DNA from: Diphasiastrum complanatum
Lineage: Eukaryota; Streptophyta; Lycopodiopsida; Lycopodiales; Lycopodiaceae
Direction of reading: 5' to 3'
NCBI GenBank assembly: GCA_029204225.1
Contig: CM055098.1
Span: forward strand, 11,617,552 to 11,681,551
DNA: 64,000 nucleotides
The position numbers and the translations under genes were made by a program. Below, in pieces: positions 1 through 11,296 of the stretch. A model generated the notes under the pieces. It did not search any database and had not been told where the DNA came from. It saw only the letters and a program-made list of their open reading frames with translations. Each line of letters opens with the position of its first letter. Within the stretch, counting starts at the first letter, position 1.

Positions 1-299
1 GCTTTCTTGTTGACAAAGCTCTACAGCAAAAGACAACTAAGATGTATATCATAAACAGGAAGTTCATTGAGGTTTTTGCTACCTCCTTTCTTCTGAAACT
101 TTAAGGCATTGTCAATTTCTCTTTAAGTCTGCCAAATCAACTTTCAATATGTGGGCACTATTATTGCAAAAAATCACTTGATAACCCATGAAGCAGAAGA
201 CAAAACAATCAAGGTTTTCTTGTTCAGAAATAGATTGATATGTACAAAGCTCCATGATTTTAAAGGGCTCTAAAACATGCAACATCCTCTCTGGCCATT
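1..299. other. No gene recognised
   Basis: AT-rich sequence without a convincing reading frame or repeat. I looked on the minus strand for the missing last exon of the receptor kinase (the family's LLCTQ and RPKM motifs) and did not find it. Confidence 0.5.
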
Positions 300-1031
300 G
301 TGATTATGCAGACTAGGCAGAGCCTAGTTGGCTTGCCAGCCTATGATGGGCTTACGTGGCTTGCCACATGGCTAACCCCAAGCCTGCATGATTTGCCATG
401 TGAAAGGCATACGTGACTTGCCACGTGGCAGCCTATGACAGGTTTGGCAGATAGCAGGCCTATGTGGCTTGCTACAAAAGCCTATGGCAGGCCATGTGGC
501 AAGCCACACAAGCCTATGGTAGGCCTACGTGGCTTGCCACATGGTAGCTTTTGAGCCCCACCTCTTTCTCTCTCTAGGTCCACTCAGCCCTACGTTGCAA
601 AGCTTGGTTGGCTTGCCACATAAGCCTATGTTAGACCTACGTGGTTTGCCACGTGGCATTGCCACATGGCAAACCCTAAGCTTGCAGGACTTGCCATGTG
701 GTAGACCTACATGGCTTTCCACGTGGCAGCCTGCGATAGAATTGGCAGATATGTGGCCTGTTACTTATGGTAGTCCTACGTGGTTTTTCATGTGGCAGGC
801 TTACGTGGCTTGCCATGTGGTAGCTTGCGAGCCCCACCTCTCTCTCTCTCTCTAGGTCCACTCAAGCCTACGTGGCAGAGCCTAGTTGGCTTGCCACACA
901 AGCCTATGGCAAGCCTGTGTGGTAACCTGCAAGATGCTTGCATGGCAGCATGAGGCCTATGCCATGCCTATGTGGTCTGCCACGCAAGCCTATGGTAGAC
1001 TTACATGGCTTGCCATGTGTCAGCTTTCAAG

Positions 1032-1036
<5 letters not shown>
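300..1036 (+). repeat. G-box-rich minisatellite, part 1
   Basis: Irregular tandem repeat of variants of CCTACGTGGCTTGCCACGTG and AAGCCTATGG. The palindrome CACGTG, or a near variant, recurs many times. A landmark block, GAGCCCCACC followed by (CT)n and AGGTCCACTC, returns at about 553 and 829, with a partial copy at about 1029. The short frames crossing this region are repeat translations, not genes. The same array resumes at 2998-3180 and 17226-17540, so the pieces look like one locus split by retroelements. Confidence 0.85.

Positions 1037-1077
<41 letters not shown>
1037..1077 (+). repeat. (CT)n microsatellite at the LINE 5' junction
   Basis: About 20 CT units that belong to the landmark block of the minisatellite. 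The LINE at 1078-2997 begins immediately after them. Confidence 0.9.
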
Positions 1078-1080
<3 letters not shown>

Positions 1081-1124
1081 TGTCAGCGATGGAGATGGCG
1101 AGGGCCTTGCAGTAGGAGTGATCC

Positions 1125-1979
1125 TTGTCCATGGCCAGGAAAGGTAAGGGGAGCCCACGCTCCCCCCCCTCACGGACTTCTACTCGTGGCCAGATGGCCC
1201 CTTCACCATCGCTGACGCTGAGTAGCCAGGAGCCTCCATCGCGGATCTCTACAGATGAGCTAAATGGCCAGGTATCGCGGGTCTCCACGGATCAGGAGCC
1301 TCCATCGCGGGTCTCCACAGCTGAGTCGTGGGTCTCTACACCATCGCTAGCTGGCCAGGCCTCTCCACGGGTCTCCACTGATGAAAGCAGCTCCATCGCT
1401 CCACCAGCTCCACTGATGAAATCAGCTCCAGCTCTGATATCGTCCACCAGCGCTGCATCCGGCTCCAGCATCGATGCAGATCCGTTGTCTCCTAGCTCTA
1501 CAGCTCCTCCTCTGTCCACCAGCGCTCCAGATTCCAAGGATACCACAGTCCCTCTCTCGCTGTCCACCAGCGCTACAGAGGCATTCACTCTTGTTTCCAA
1601 TCAGTATGCCAATGCTCTCAATGTTGCTCAGAGACCTCGTGATGGCACTGCTGTAGTTACAGATGGAATCATATGCGGTATGAAAGGCTTTCTCTCAAGC
1701 ACACTCTCCCATCACTCCGAAGGGTTGGATAGAGCTTGGAGAACCAAGAGAGACCCCTCTACACTCATAGTTCACTTCACGAATCTGGAAGAGAGACGGG
1801 CAGCTCTCAAACTGTGGGCCAAGCTTAGAGGTACACTTATATTTATGGATGATGATCTCACTCCCATGCAAGTTGTGGATCGGAAAAAGGCATTTATTGA
1901 GGCAAAAGCTTTGGGGAAGAGGGTAATTTATCGGGATGGCAAGGTTCGATACATTGATCCTCCGAATTTTGTCAAATAG
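1125..1979 (+). pseudogene. LINE ORF1-like protein, 284 aa
   Basis: An open frame with a low-complexity N-terminal half (residues 1-150) rich in Ser, Thr and Pro with repeated RVSTDE-like words. The more ordered C-terminal half contains DPSTLIVHFTNLEERRAA and ends near VIYRDGKVRYI. The C-terminal part resembles the RRM/CTD region of L1-group ORF1 proteins, which bind their own RNA. No CCHC knuckle is present. The position just upstream of the endonuclease ORF supports the ORF1 role. The frame is intact, but the element cannot be autonomous because ORF2 is gutted. The start codon is the first ATG of the frame and is uncertain. Confidence 0.6.
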
Positions 1980-2027
1980 GGATTAAGACCCCTTGGACTA
2001 AGCGGTTCGGGGGGTCCTCCTCGAGCA

Positions 2028-2624
2028 TTGCGGTTGAGGCTATGGAATTGCAATGGCATTCACTCCTCGGCTACTGCCGGTGATTTTAGAGACTTTTGTG
2101 CGGAGGGTGATATCTTCTTATTCACAGAGACGCATGAGAGTCTGGAAAGAGGTCTACCTATTGTTACGGGTTTTTGCTGGTACTCTGCACATTGGCGGTC
2201 GACGAGAGCATTGACAAATCGGGGTTCTGGTGGGGTGGCCTGCTTAGTCCGTGACTTCATTCGGCCTTGGGTCGAGTTGGTGCATACAGATGAGCGAGCT
2301 CGCTATATTTGGATTCGGGTGGTGATGGGATTGACCCGTGACCTCTTTCTGGCCATTTGTTATTTTCCACTAGACACCTCAGTTTTCACAGCAGATGAGG
2401 AGTCACCTTACATGGATATCTCTTCAGACATTATCCGATATGAGGAGCGGGGTTATGTTCTTTTAGCTGGCGACTTTATGTCAGGACTGGGTCCAGGCAG
2501 ACAGCACTTACGACATAATCGACCACACAATCCCTGGTATGACCACGAGTGTAACCAACTTCATCTGGACTTGATTTATGCAGGCTCCCTATATGGTAAA
2601 GGACTTATCCCGTGTATACCGTAG
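2028..2624 (+). pseudogene. LINE ORF2, endonuclease domain fragment
   Basis: Starts with RLRLWNCNGI, the Asn-containing first motif of APE/EEP endonucleases. FTETHE follows with the metal-binding Glu, then VLLAGDFM with the catalytic Asp. After this point the sequence jumps to NPWYDHEC, which normally lies downstream of the endonuclease, so the last third of the domain with its SDH-type motif is deleted. The family enzyme nicks target DNA for target-primed reverse transcription; this copy cannot. The frame is shared with the ORF1-like protein. Confidence 0.8.
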
Positions 2625-2997
2625 AACCACCCGAAAAAAGAAAATTACTTATGAACTCGGCCAGGGGAAGAAGATGATGGACCTTCTCTTTAGCTCCTCG
2701 TCGCGATCATTTTGGCAAAAATTCCTCTCACGGGCACCTCCACCCCAGATCATAGATCTTAGCACATGGGTAACCTATGCCACATCGTTGTACACTGTTC
2801 CTGACACCCCTCCACTTCCTACACATTCCTACACTTGGGGTTAAGCAGGGATGTCCTCTCTCCCCTACACTCTTTGGTTTATATATAGACGAGCTTGAGC
2901 AAGTTATACAGTTAGAGGGAGAGGGATGCACATTGGGTGACCTCGTTATCGCTATCCTATTATATGCTGATGACGTGGTTTTGCTTTTGAGGACGAT
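2590..2997 (+). pseudogene. LINE ORF2, linker and RT motif remnants
   Basis: Two frames carry pieces of one ORF2. One has TTRKKKITYELGQGKKMMDL, the basic linker after the endonuclease. The other has GVKQGCPLSPTLFGLYIDE (RT motif B of non-LTR type) and LLYADDVVLL (motif C with the YADD catalytic pair). The palm region between them is deleted. The frame then runs straight into the minisatellite at 2998, so the C-terminal zinc finger and 3' UTR are absent. Confidence 0.8.
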
Positions 2998-3180
2998 GTT
3001 AGAACTACGTGGTTTGCCACGTGGCAAACCCCAAGCTTGCATGACTTGCCATGGGGTAGGCTTACATGGCTTGCCACGTGACAGCCTGCGACAGGCTTGG
3101 TAGATAGCAGACCTATGACATGCCAAAGTGGCCTGCCACACAAGCCTATGGTAGTCCTACGTGGCTTTCCATGTGGGAAG
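2998..3180 (+). repeat. G-box-rich minisatellite, part 2
   Basis: Resumes with CTACGTGGTTTGCCACGTGG units after the LINE and ends in CATGTGGG, where element B begins. The phase matches the array's right-hand piece at 17226, which resumes about 8-10 bases further along the repeat unit. Confidence 0.8.
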
Positions 3181-3637
3181 TGTAAGGGAAGCTCCTTAGA
3201 TCCTGCTTACAAATCCTAAACACAAAAGGATAACACACTGTGGAGAAACCACCCAACCAAGTAGAAGCATCCAATCAATCTCTAGAAGCCTCACCCCCAA
3301 GCCAAGGAACAAGAAGCATGAATGTAGAGTGAGAGCCTGGCAATGAGTCAAGAACCATGATGAGGAGTAGGGCGAGTTTGGACCCCTTATATAGAGCCTA
3401 ATGCATCCTGGCATGCATAGCCCTATGTTCCCTATACATAGATTCACCTAGAATAGAGTCCTATGCATGGACCAACTATTCATAGAATTGCTATTGATAA
3501 CTCTACACATGCATACACAGTCTCATACCTTGTCTAAACTCCACTTAGTGTGTTCTGGGCCTCACAAGGATATTAATTACTTTCGGGTCACGTCTAGTAT
3601 GACGTGGCATAACTAACAGCTTGTTTCACTGGAGTAC
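3181..3637 (-). repeat. 3' LTR of B, distal part
   Basis: Homologous to 58890-59300 from AACCACCCAACCAAGTAGAA onward. The first 40-50 bases do not match that relative, so the exact outer boundary is uncertain. The LTR is interrupted after AGTAC at 3637 by element A and resumes at 12890. Confidence 0.75.
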
Positions 3638-3995
3638 TGTTACGAGCTCGTGACCAGTGCCGAACCCTAGAGAACACAGATAGGTCAGATACCACAGTCA
3701 GGGTCGTGTCCAGCGTACATGACCAACAGGGCAAGACAGTGTGAGTAGTGTGCCCCAGCACGGTCCATAGCCATGGCGGGCCTAACATAGCCTAGGGACC
3801 CTGTCAGCAGGATAGGGCTCCCAGTTGGGTCCCGACGTGCAGTCGGCCACGTCAGTGACATGTGGCCGACACTTGGCAGTTGCATGCTACTAGTCCTCAC
3901 ACTGGGCTAGGAGGGGCTTACTCTATATCAGGGAGTAGGCAAGGTTGGGTGGATCAATTAGTGTTTGCCTTACTGTGGTGTTAGGATCTATTACA
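3638..3995 (+). repeat. 5' LTR of A
   Basis: Starts TGTTACGAGC and ends ATCTATTACA. The tRNA primer site follows two bases later. A TATA-like CTCTATATC lies near 3921. Confidence 0.92.
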
Positions 3996-3996
3996 C

Positions 3997-4008
3997 TGGT
4001 ATCAGAGC
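3997..4008 (+). other. Primer binding site of A (iMet tRNA type)
   Basis: TGGTATCAGAGC, the sequence complementary to the 3' end of plant initiator Met tRNA used by many Ty3 and Copia elements. Confidence 0.9.
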
Positions 4009-4892
4009 CATCTCCATCCTAGGGAGTTCAGGAGCAGCAGTAGAGAAAGCTATCAGAAGATAGGAAAGACCTCTGAGTTTCTCATAAAAGATTAGAGGAG
4101 AAAAATCGCTGTGGGAGCAGCCTTCAAACTTCTGATTTTCACTGAGAAATCACAATAGTAAGGAGTCAGATTCTTTGTAGAGGTAACTCATTGGATAGAC
4201 AACTGTTTTTTACAGATTTCAGAGGGTTCTCTACAAATTTCCCAGCGGAAATAGAGTAGGATTTAGTCAGTAGATCCATCGCTGCACATACAGGGATCTA
4301 TCTCTGATTTCAAAAAGGGATTTTAGTAAATCTGAGTGGAGTTTAGTCTGAAAATTCCCAACAGGGCTAGCGCTGAACAGGGAGGTGAAAAATTGGTTTT
4401 TCATCACTGTTTTTGAGGATTTTTTAGTAGTTTGAACTTCAAACTAGATTGCCACAGACCAACGACCTACTCCTTGAAGTCAGATCAGAAATTCAAACGA
4501 GTTTTGGGCCTTAAATTTCAGATAATTGGGCCAGATAGGTTGTTGTCCAGCCAGTGAGGGCAGGGATACAAAAAATTCCGGATTTCTTGTTGTAAAATTT
4601 CGGCTTTCACTCGGTTTGTTGGAGCCCCACACCTGAAATCAGATCAGTCAGCTACTCAACTCAAGAGCCGGGAAATTTGGCACCGTTTTGAAGCTTCAAA
4701 CTGGGATTTTCCGGGACAGCAGGTCTGAAATCTTGGGTAAAAGAGCTGAGAGGGTTCCTCTTCATCTTTTCTTTGGAAGTACAGTCCTCAGAAACAGCTA
4801 AGTCATCTTTCCTTTCCCTTGTACAGTTGTAAATTAGTCTTTTAGACTTTTTTTCCTTCAGAAGTTAAGGTAGCTCTCTTTCAGTTCCGAAG
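4009..4892 (+). other. 5' untranslated leader of A
   Basis: No reading frame. The last part (about 4380-4892) is close to the leader of C (29400-29941). The first part (about 4050-4370) is clearly more diverged, although the gag genes that follow are nearly identical. Confidence 0.7.
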
Positions 4893-7707
4893 ATGACCAC
4901 TCCTCAGGGACCTGATCAACCCCAGGAGAGAGGCTTCGACGAACTTGAAACAGAAGCCTTGGCTTACGGAAAAGGGAAGGAACCTATGGAAGTGGAAGAA
5001 CAGGAACAGTTCGCCGAAGAACTCGACGAACTGGTTACCAAGGAGCAGTTCCTCCAATTGGTAACAGAAGTGGATGAACTGAAGTTGGCATTAGCCGATT
5101 TCAAGTCCAGTGTGGACGACTCGTTCGCTGAACCCAAAAGCTTGATTTTGAGTTCCGCGAAAGGAAGCCTTCCCTCCACTTCTCAGTTATCCCCTTCTCC
5201 ACTTCCATCAGTTTCGGGTGAGACTTTACGGTCTCACCCCAGTGTTTTTAAAGATTTAAAACCTCCTACTTTTAATGGGGAAGAGAAGGATAGAAATGCA
5301 GATATTCTACAAACCTTCCTCAGCAAATGGAAGAACATTCATGCTCTTAAACAGACCCCTGACCATTTGCAAGCAATTGAGGCCAGTCTTTCTTTAGGGC
5401 CTATGGCCTATAAGTGGTGGTTAAATCTCTAGGAGACTGGGCAGACTCCCCGGTCATGGAAAGCTTTCGAAGAAGCTTTCCTAAGAGAATTTCTACCAAA
5501 AAATGAACTGGATAGAGCCTGGGAAGCCTGGGAAAGAACAGTAATGGACAAGTCCCTCATCCAATATATCTCGCAGTATCGAGAAGCAATTTTAAAGATT
5601 AAAAATATGGATGACTATCAAAAAATCAGGGGATTTGTCCGTGGCCTCAAAGATGAATATAAAGTAGAGGTTCAGAGAAACTCGCCTACTACCCTGGAGC
5701 AAGCTCTCAGATATGCTCAAATCTATGATGATTCAGTGGGTAGGAAGAAGGCGAGACAGCAGCCACTTTCTGAGCAGCCTTCTCAGAAAGACTTTCAATT
5801 TAAAAAGAAATTTTTAAAAAGAAAGAAAGAAGAATTTAAAAGTGAAGCTCCTCAGAAACGCCCTTCACTCATACAGCCCTTAAAACCAGATGATTTTGAG
5901 AAAGCCAAACAAGAACGTTTGTGCTTTGTGTGTATGGGCAAGGGACACACAGTCAGACAGTGTCCCAAGGGGCCTTTCACTAAAAAAGATAAGAAAGATA
6001 AAAAACAAGTTCATCTTGTTCAGATTGTATGTTTCCCCAGTGACTCGGCAACTTCCGAGATCAAAGTGTATCATGAAGATCATGAACACTGTTGCCAGCT
6101 GACCTCTGCAATGCTAGCGAGACCCTTCAGTTTTGGGCCGCATGACCTAGTACGTATGCATGGGAAAGTTGGTAACCAGTCAGTAAGAGTCATGGTTGAT
6201 GATGGGGCAACCCATAATTTCATCAACCACACCCTGGTTAAAAAGCTTAAACTACCAGAAGTACCTAGTCAGCATAGGTACATAGTTTCATTAGCTAAGG
6301 GTGAAGATAAAAAAATATGGGAAACTATGGTAAGTAAGTTAAATCTTGGTATTCAGGGGTACCAAGATGAAATAAACTTTCAGATAATGCACCTGGATCG
6401 AACAGACATTGTTCTCGGGAGAGATTGGCTCTACAGTTTAGGACCTTCCCTCCATAGAAACTATCAGGAGAACACCCTCAGCTTTCAGCATAAAGGCCGA
6501 GAGATCCAGTTGCATGGGGAGCATGATGTTCCCAACAGCCCTATGGTCTGCAGTTCAGAACTCTGTCAGCTAATCGGAGACGAAGACCATCAGGTATTCT
6601 TATGTGACTTTCATTTTATTCCTGAAGTTTCTATTTCCAGTTCTATTCAGCAAAAAATCAGTAAATTAGAAATTTTATTGTCTAGATTTAAATATGCTTT
6701 TCCTAAAGATTTGCCACATGGTTTACCACCTAGCAGAGAAGTAGATCATGTAATAAACCTAGTACCAGGTACAACACCTGTTTCTAAACCTCTGTATTGG
6801 GTCAGCCAAACAGAGGATGAAGAAATAACTAGGCAATTAACAGATTATCTTGAGAAAGGCCAAAGTCAGACCAGTAGTTCACCATGGGCCTCACCAGTCC
6901 TTTTGTTAAAAAAGAAAGAGGGGTCTATGCGTCTTTGCGTAGATTACAGAGCCCTCAATAAAGTCACAATCAAGAATAAATACCCTATGCCTCGGGCAGA
7001 CGAGTTGTTTGATCAACTCGACGGGGCTAAGTTTTTCAGCAAAATAGACCTTAGATCGGGATATCATCAAGTCTGTATAAAATCGGAAGATGTCTCGAAA
7101 ACAGCTTTTAGGACTCGTCACGGTCATTATGAGTTTAAGGTGATGTCATTTGGGCTCACAAATGCTCCAGCTACCTTTATGACCTTGATGAACAATGTCC
7201 TCAGACCATACTTGGGTAAGTTTGTAGTCGTATTTTTAGATGACATCCTCGTCTACAACAAAACGAGGAAGGAGCATCTAAAACACCTCAAAAAGGTGTT
7301 TCGACTGCTCAGAAAGCATAAGGTCTATGCTAAACAATCCAAGTGTGAATTCTTCGTTGAAGAAGTAGCATATTTGGGTCACATTATCTCTTCAGATGGG
7401 ATTAAGATGGACCCAAATAAGGTTAAAGCCATACTCAGTTGGCGAAGACCTTAGAATATTTTGGAACTTCAGATCTTTCTTGGTTTGGCGGGATATTACA
7501 GACGATTTGTCAAGGAATATGCTTAGATAGCAGTTCCCATGACAAATCTTCTTAAGGGGAAGGGAAAGGAGTTCATTTGGGAGTCCGCATAGCGGGAGAG
7601 CTTTGATGCTCTCATAACAGCCTTAGCTACAGCACCAGTTTTAAAGGTCGTCGACCCCAATCAACCATTTGTGGTCGAAACAGATGCTAGCGACTTTGCA
7701 GTAGGTG
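4893..7707 (+). pseudogene. A: gag, protease and RT module 1
   Basis: One frame starts MTTPQGPDQPQERG (4893). A TAG at 5430-5432 cuts gag. The frame then continues through a retrotransposon gag core, a CCHC knuckle [14 protein letters not shown] near 5920, and a protease with [11 protein letters not shown] near 6195 (D-D-G where most relatives have D-S/T-G). The RT has [33 protein letters not shown] and [10 protein letters not shown] (catalytic Asp pair intact). More TAG codons at 7452, 7525 and 7591 cut the connection and RNase H start. At 7707 the RNase H stops abruptly and a second RT copy begins. Confidence 0.9.
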
Positions 7708-9566
7708 TTCTTTACAGCAAAAAATCAATAAATTAGAAATTTTATTGTCTAGATTTAAATATGCTTTTCCTAAAGATTTGCCACATGGTTTACCACCAAG
7801 CAGAGAAGTAGATCATGTAATAAACCTAGTACCAGGTACAACACCTGTTTCTAAACCTCTGTATCGGGTCAGCCAAACAGAGGATGAAGAAATAACTAGG
7901 CAATTCACAGATTATCTTGAGAAAGGCCAAAGTCAGACCAGTAGTTCACCATGGGCCTCACCAGTCCTTTTGTTAAAAAAGAAAGAGGGGTCTATGCGTC
8001 TTTGCGTAGATTACAGAGCCCTCAATAAAGTCACAATTAAGAATAAATATCCTATGCCTCGGGCAGACGAGTTGCTTGATCAACTTGACGGGGCTAAGTT
8101 TTTCAGTAAAATAGACCTCAGATCGGGATATCATCAAGTTCGTATAAAGTCGGAAGATATCCCAAAAACAGCTTTTAGGACTCGTCATGGTCATTACGAG
8201 TTGAAGGTGATGCCATTTGGGCTCACAAATGCTCCAGCTACCTTTATGACCTTGATGAACAATGTCCTTAGACCATACTTGGGTAAATTTGTAGTCGTAT
8301 TTTTGGATGACATCCTCATCTACAGTAAAATGAGGAAAGAGCATCAAAAACATCTCAGAAAGGCGTTTCGACTGCTTCGAAAGCATAAGCTTTATGCTAA
8401 AGAATCCAAGTGTGAATTCTTTGTTGAAGAAGTAGCTTATTTGGGTCACATTATCTCGGCAGATGGGATTAAGATGGACCCACATAAGGTTAACCATACT
8501 CAGTTGGCTGAGACCTCAGAATATTTAAAGTTTCAGATCTTTCTTGGCTCGGCAGGATATTACAGACCATTTGTCAAGGAATATGCTCAGATAGCAGTTC
8601 CCATGACAAATCTTCTTAAGGGGAAGGGAAAAGAGTTTATTCCGCACAGCAGGAGAGCTTTGATGCTCTCAAAACAGCCTTAGCTACAACACCAGTTTTA
8701 AAAGTCGTCGACCCCAATCAGCCATTTGTGGTCGAAACAGATGCTAGCGACTTTGCAGTTAGTGCTGTACTAACTCAGGGTGGACGGCCAGTTGCATTCG
8801 AGAGTAAAAAGCTCGAGCCAGCTCAGACTAGGTAAAGTGCATATGAAAACGAACTCTTTTCTATAGTCCATGCCCTTAAGACTTGGAGGCATTATTTGTA
8901 TAGTGCCAACTTTGAGGTCCTTACAGAGAAAGTCTCAGATACCTTTGAAATCAACCTGAGCTTAGAGGTCGGAAAGCTCGTTGGACAGAGTTGATGCAAG
9001 AGTTTGATATGTCTATCAAATATAGACAGAGAAAATTCAATACAGTAGCAGATGCCCTTATTAGAATGCCTATGATAAACGAGCTGAGTTTTACTCAGAT
9101 TCGTAATGAGTTACTCGAGTCCTTGAGAGGGAAGTCCCAGCATGATACATTCTTCTCTACCATCTGGAACTCAGTCCAGAGTAGACAGTTACAGACTCCA
9201 GAACCAGTTCCTGGGGCTAGTGCCAGTTCATCCAAGAATACATCAGCTTTCGTTGAGGATGATGATGAGTCCGAGTATACGTCAGATGATGTTGAGGATT
9301 CTGAGCCTGTATTACCCAAACAAACCCCAGCGGTTGAGGGTCAGTTGACTCAAGGATTCAAATGGAAATAGTATTCCATTCAGGAAGAGTACTTGCTCTA
9401 TAGAGATCTAGAGTATGTGTCCCCAATTCAGAGGATTATAGGCAGCAGGTCCTATATGAGTGTCATGACAATCCTAGTGCGGGGCGGGCACCCGGGCATA
9501 CAGAAGACCTATGAGCTTCTTTGTAGGCAAATTTTTCTGGCCCAGGCATACAAAAGACCTATGAGC
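7708..9566 (+). pseudogene. A: duplicated RT/RNase H module 2
   Basis: Starts at the same point as 6641 in module 1 (TTCT...CAGCAAAAAATCA). It repeats the end of the protease linker, the whole RT (7745-8683, FLDD present) and RNase H, and runs to the N-terminal zinc-binding region of integrase (9393-9566). The RT ends in YIPHS-type frameshifted sequence at 8640. RNase H carries TAA at 8834 and a frameshift. A 29-bp piece ending ATGAGCTTCT is present twice (9492-9520 and 9542-9570) just before the next module starts. Confidence 0.88.
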
Positions 9567-11296
9567 TTCTATACAACAAAAAATCAGTAGATTAGAAACT
9601 TTATTGTCTAAATTTAGAGATGTTTTTCCTGAAGATTTGCCACATGGTTTACCACCTAGCAGAGAGGTAGATCATGTAATAAACCTAGTACCAGGTACAG
9701 CACTTGTTTCTAAACCTCCGTATCGGGTCAGCCGAACAGAGGATGAAGAAATAACTAGGCAGTTAACAAATTATCTTGGGAAAGGCCAAATTCAGACCAG
9801 TAGTTCACCATGGGCTTCACCAGTCCTATTGGTGAAAAAGAAAGAGGGGTCTATGCGTCTTTGCGTAGATTACAGAGCCCTCAATAAAGTCACAATTAAG
9901 AATAAGTACCCTATGCCTCGGGCAGACGAGTTGTTTGATCAACTCGACGGGGCTAAGTGTTTCAGTAAAATAGACCTCAGATCGGAATATCATCAAGTCC
10001 GTATAAAGTCGGAAGATGTCTCAAAAACAGCTTTTAGGACTCGTCACGATCATTACGAGTTTAAGGTGATGCCATTTGGGCTCACAAATGCTCCAGCTAC
10101 CTTTATGACCTTGATGAACAGTGTCCTCATACCATACTCGAGGAAGGAGCATCTAAAACACCTCAGAAAGGTGTTTCGACTGCTTAGAGAGCATAAGCTT
10201 TATGCTAAACAATCCAAGTGTGAATTCTTCGTTGAAGAAGTAGCATATTTGGGTCACATTATCTCGTCAGATGGGATTAAGATGGACCCAAATAAGGTTA
10301 AAGCCATAATCAGTTGGCTGAGACCTCAGAATATTTTAGAGCTTCAGATCTTTCTTGGTTTGGCGGGATATTACAGACGATTTGTCAAGGAATATGCTCA
10401 GATAGCAGTTTCCATGACAAATCTTCTTAAGGGGAAGGGAAAGGAGTTCATTTGGGAGTCCGCACAGCAGGAGGGCTTTGATGCTCTCAAAATAGCCTTA
10501 GCTACAGCACCAGTTCTAAAAGTCGTCGACCCAAATCAGCCATTTGTGGTCGAAACAGATGCTAGTTTTGTAGTTGGTGCTGTGCTAACTCAGAGTGGAC
10601 GACTAGTTGCGTTCGAGAGTAAAAAACTCGAGCCAGCTCAGACTATGTACAGTGCCTATGAAAAGAAGCTCTTTTCTATAGTCCATGCCCTTAAGACTTG
10701 GAGGCATTATTTGTATGGTGCAGGTTCTGACAGACAATCAACCTGAGCTTAGAGGTCGGAAAGCTCGTTGGGCAGAGTTGATGCAAGAGTTTGACATGTC
10801 TATCAGATATAGACGGAGAAAATTCAATACAGTAGCAGATGCCCTTAGTAGAATGCCTATGATAAACGAGAGTTTTACTCAGATTCGTAATGAGTTACTC
10901 GAGTCCTTGAGAGGGAAGTGCCAGCATGATGCATTCTTCTCTACTATCTGGAACTCAATCCAGAGCAGACAGTTACAGACTCCAGAACCAGTTCCCGGGA
11001 CTAGTGCCAGTTCATCCAAGAATACGCCAGCTTTCATTGAGGATGATGATGAGTCCGAGTATACGTCAGATGACGTTGAGGATTATGAGCCTGTACTACC
11101 CAAGCAAACCCCAGCGGTTGAGGGTCAGTTGACTCAAGGATTCAAATGGAAACAATATTCCATTCAGGAAGACTACTTGCTCTATAGAGATAGAGTATGT
11201 GTCCCCAATTCAGAGGATTATAGGCAGCAGGTCCTATATGAGTGTCATGACAATCCTAGTGCGGGGCGGGCACCAAGGCATACAGAAGACCTATGA
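9567..11296 (+). pseudogene. A: RT/RNase H module 3, catalytic loop deleted
   Basis: Third RT copy, again starting at the point equivalent to 6641. The frame from 9604 is open for 380 aa, but a 51-bp in-frame deletion at about 10138 removes [17 protein letters not shown], including the two catalytic Asp residues. The RNase H ([19 protein letters not shown]) has a further deletion at about 10723 that shifts frame. The acidic linker [15 protein letters not shown] follows at about 11040. This module is joined to integrase as in the normal element, so it is the ancestral 3' portion. Confidence 0.88.

Larger units (their letters stand above)
1078..2997 (+). mobile_element. Internally deleted LINE (non-LTR retrotransposon)
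   Basis: A two-ORF LINE in which ORF1 (1125-1979) is followed 48 bp later, in the same frame, by ORF2 starting with an APE-type endonuclease. ORF2 has lost the end of the endonuclease and most of the reverse transcriptase. Short pieces of the linker and of RT motifs B and C remain before the minisatellite resumes at 2998. The 5' edge is a (CT)n tract and the 3' end is missing. Its relation to the LINE 3' ends at 35190-36405 and 41547-42454 is inferred from the shared (CT)n context. Confidence 0.8.

Noticed and set aside
300-1036. CRISPR-like array of palindromic repeats
   Set aside because: Repeat and spacer lengths are irregular, the spacers are themselves repeats, and the context is a plant nuclear genome.
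525-1288. Overlapping frames on both strands of the minisatellite
   Set aside because: Repeat units lack frequent stops in several frames at once; the frames are not conserved between units.
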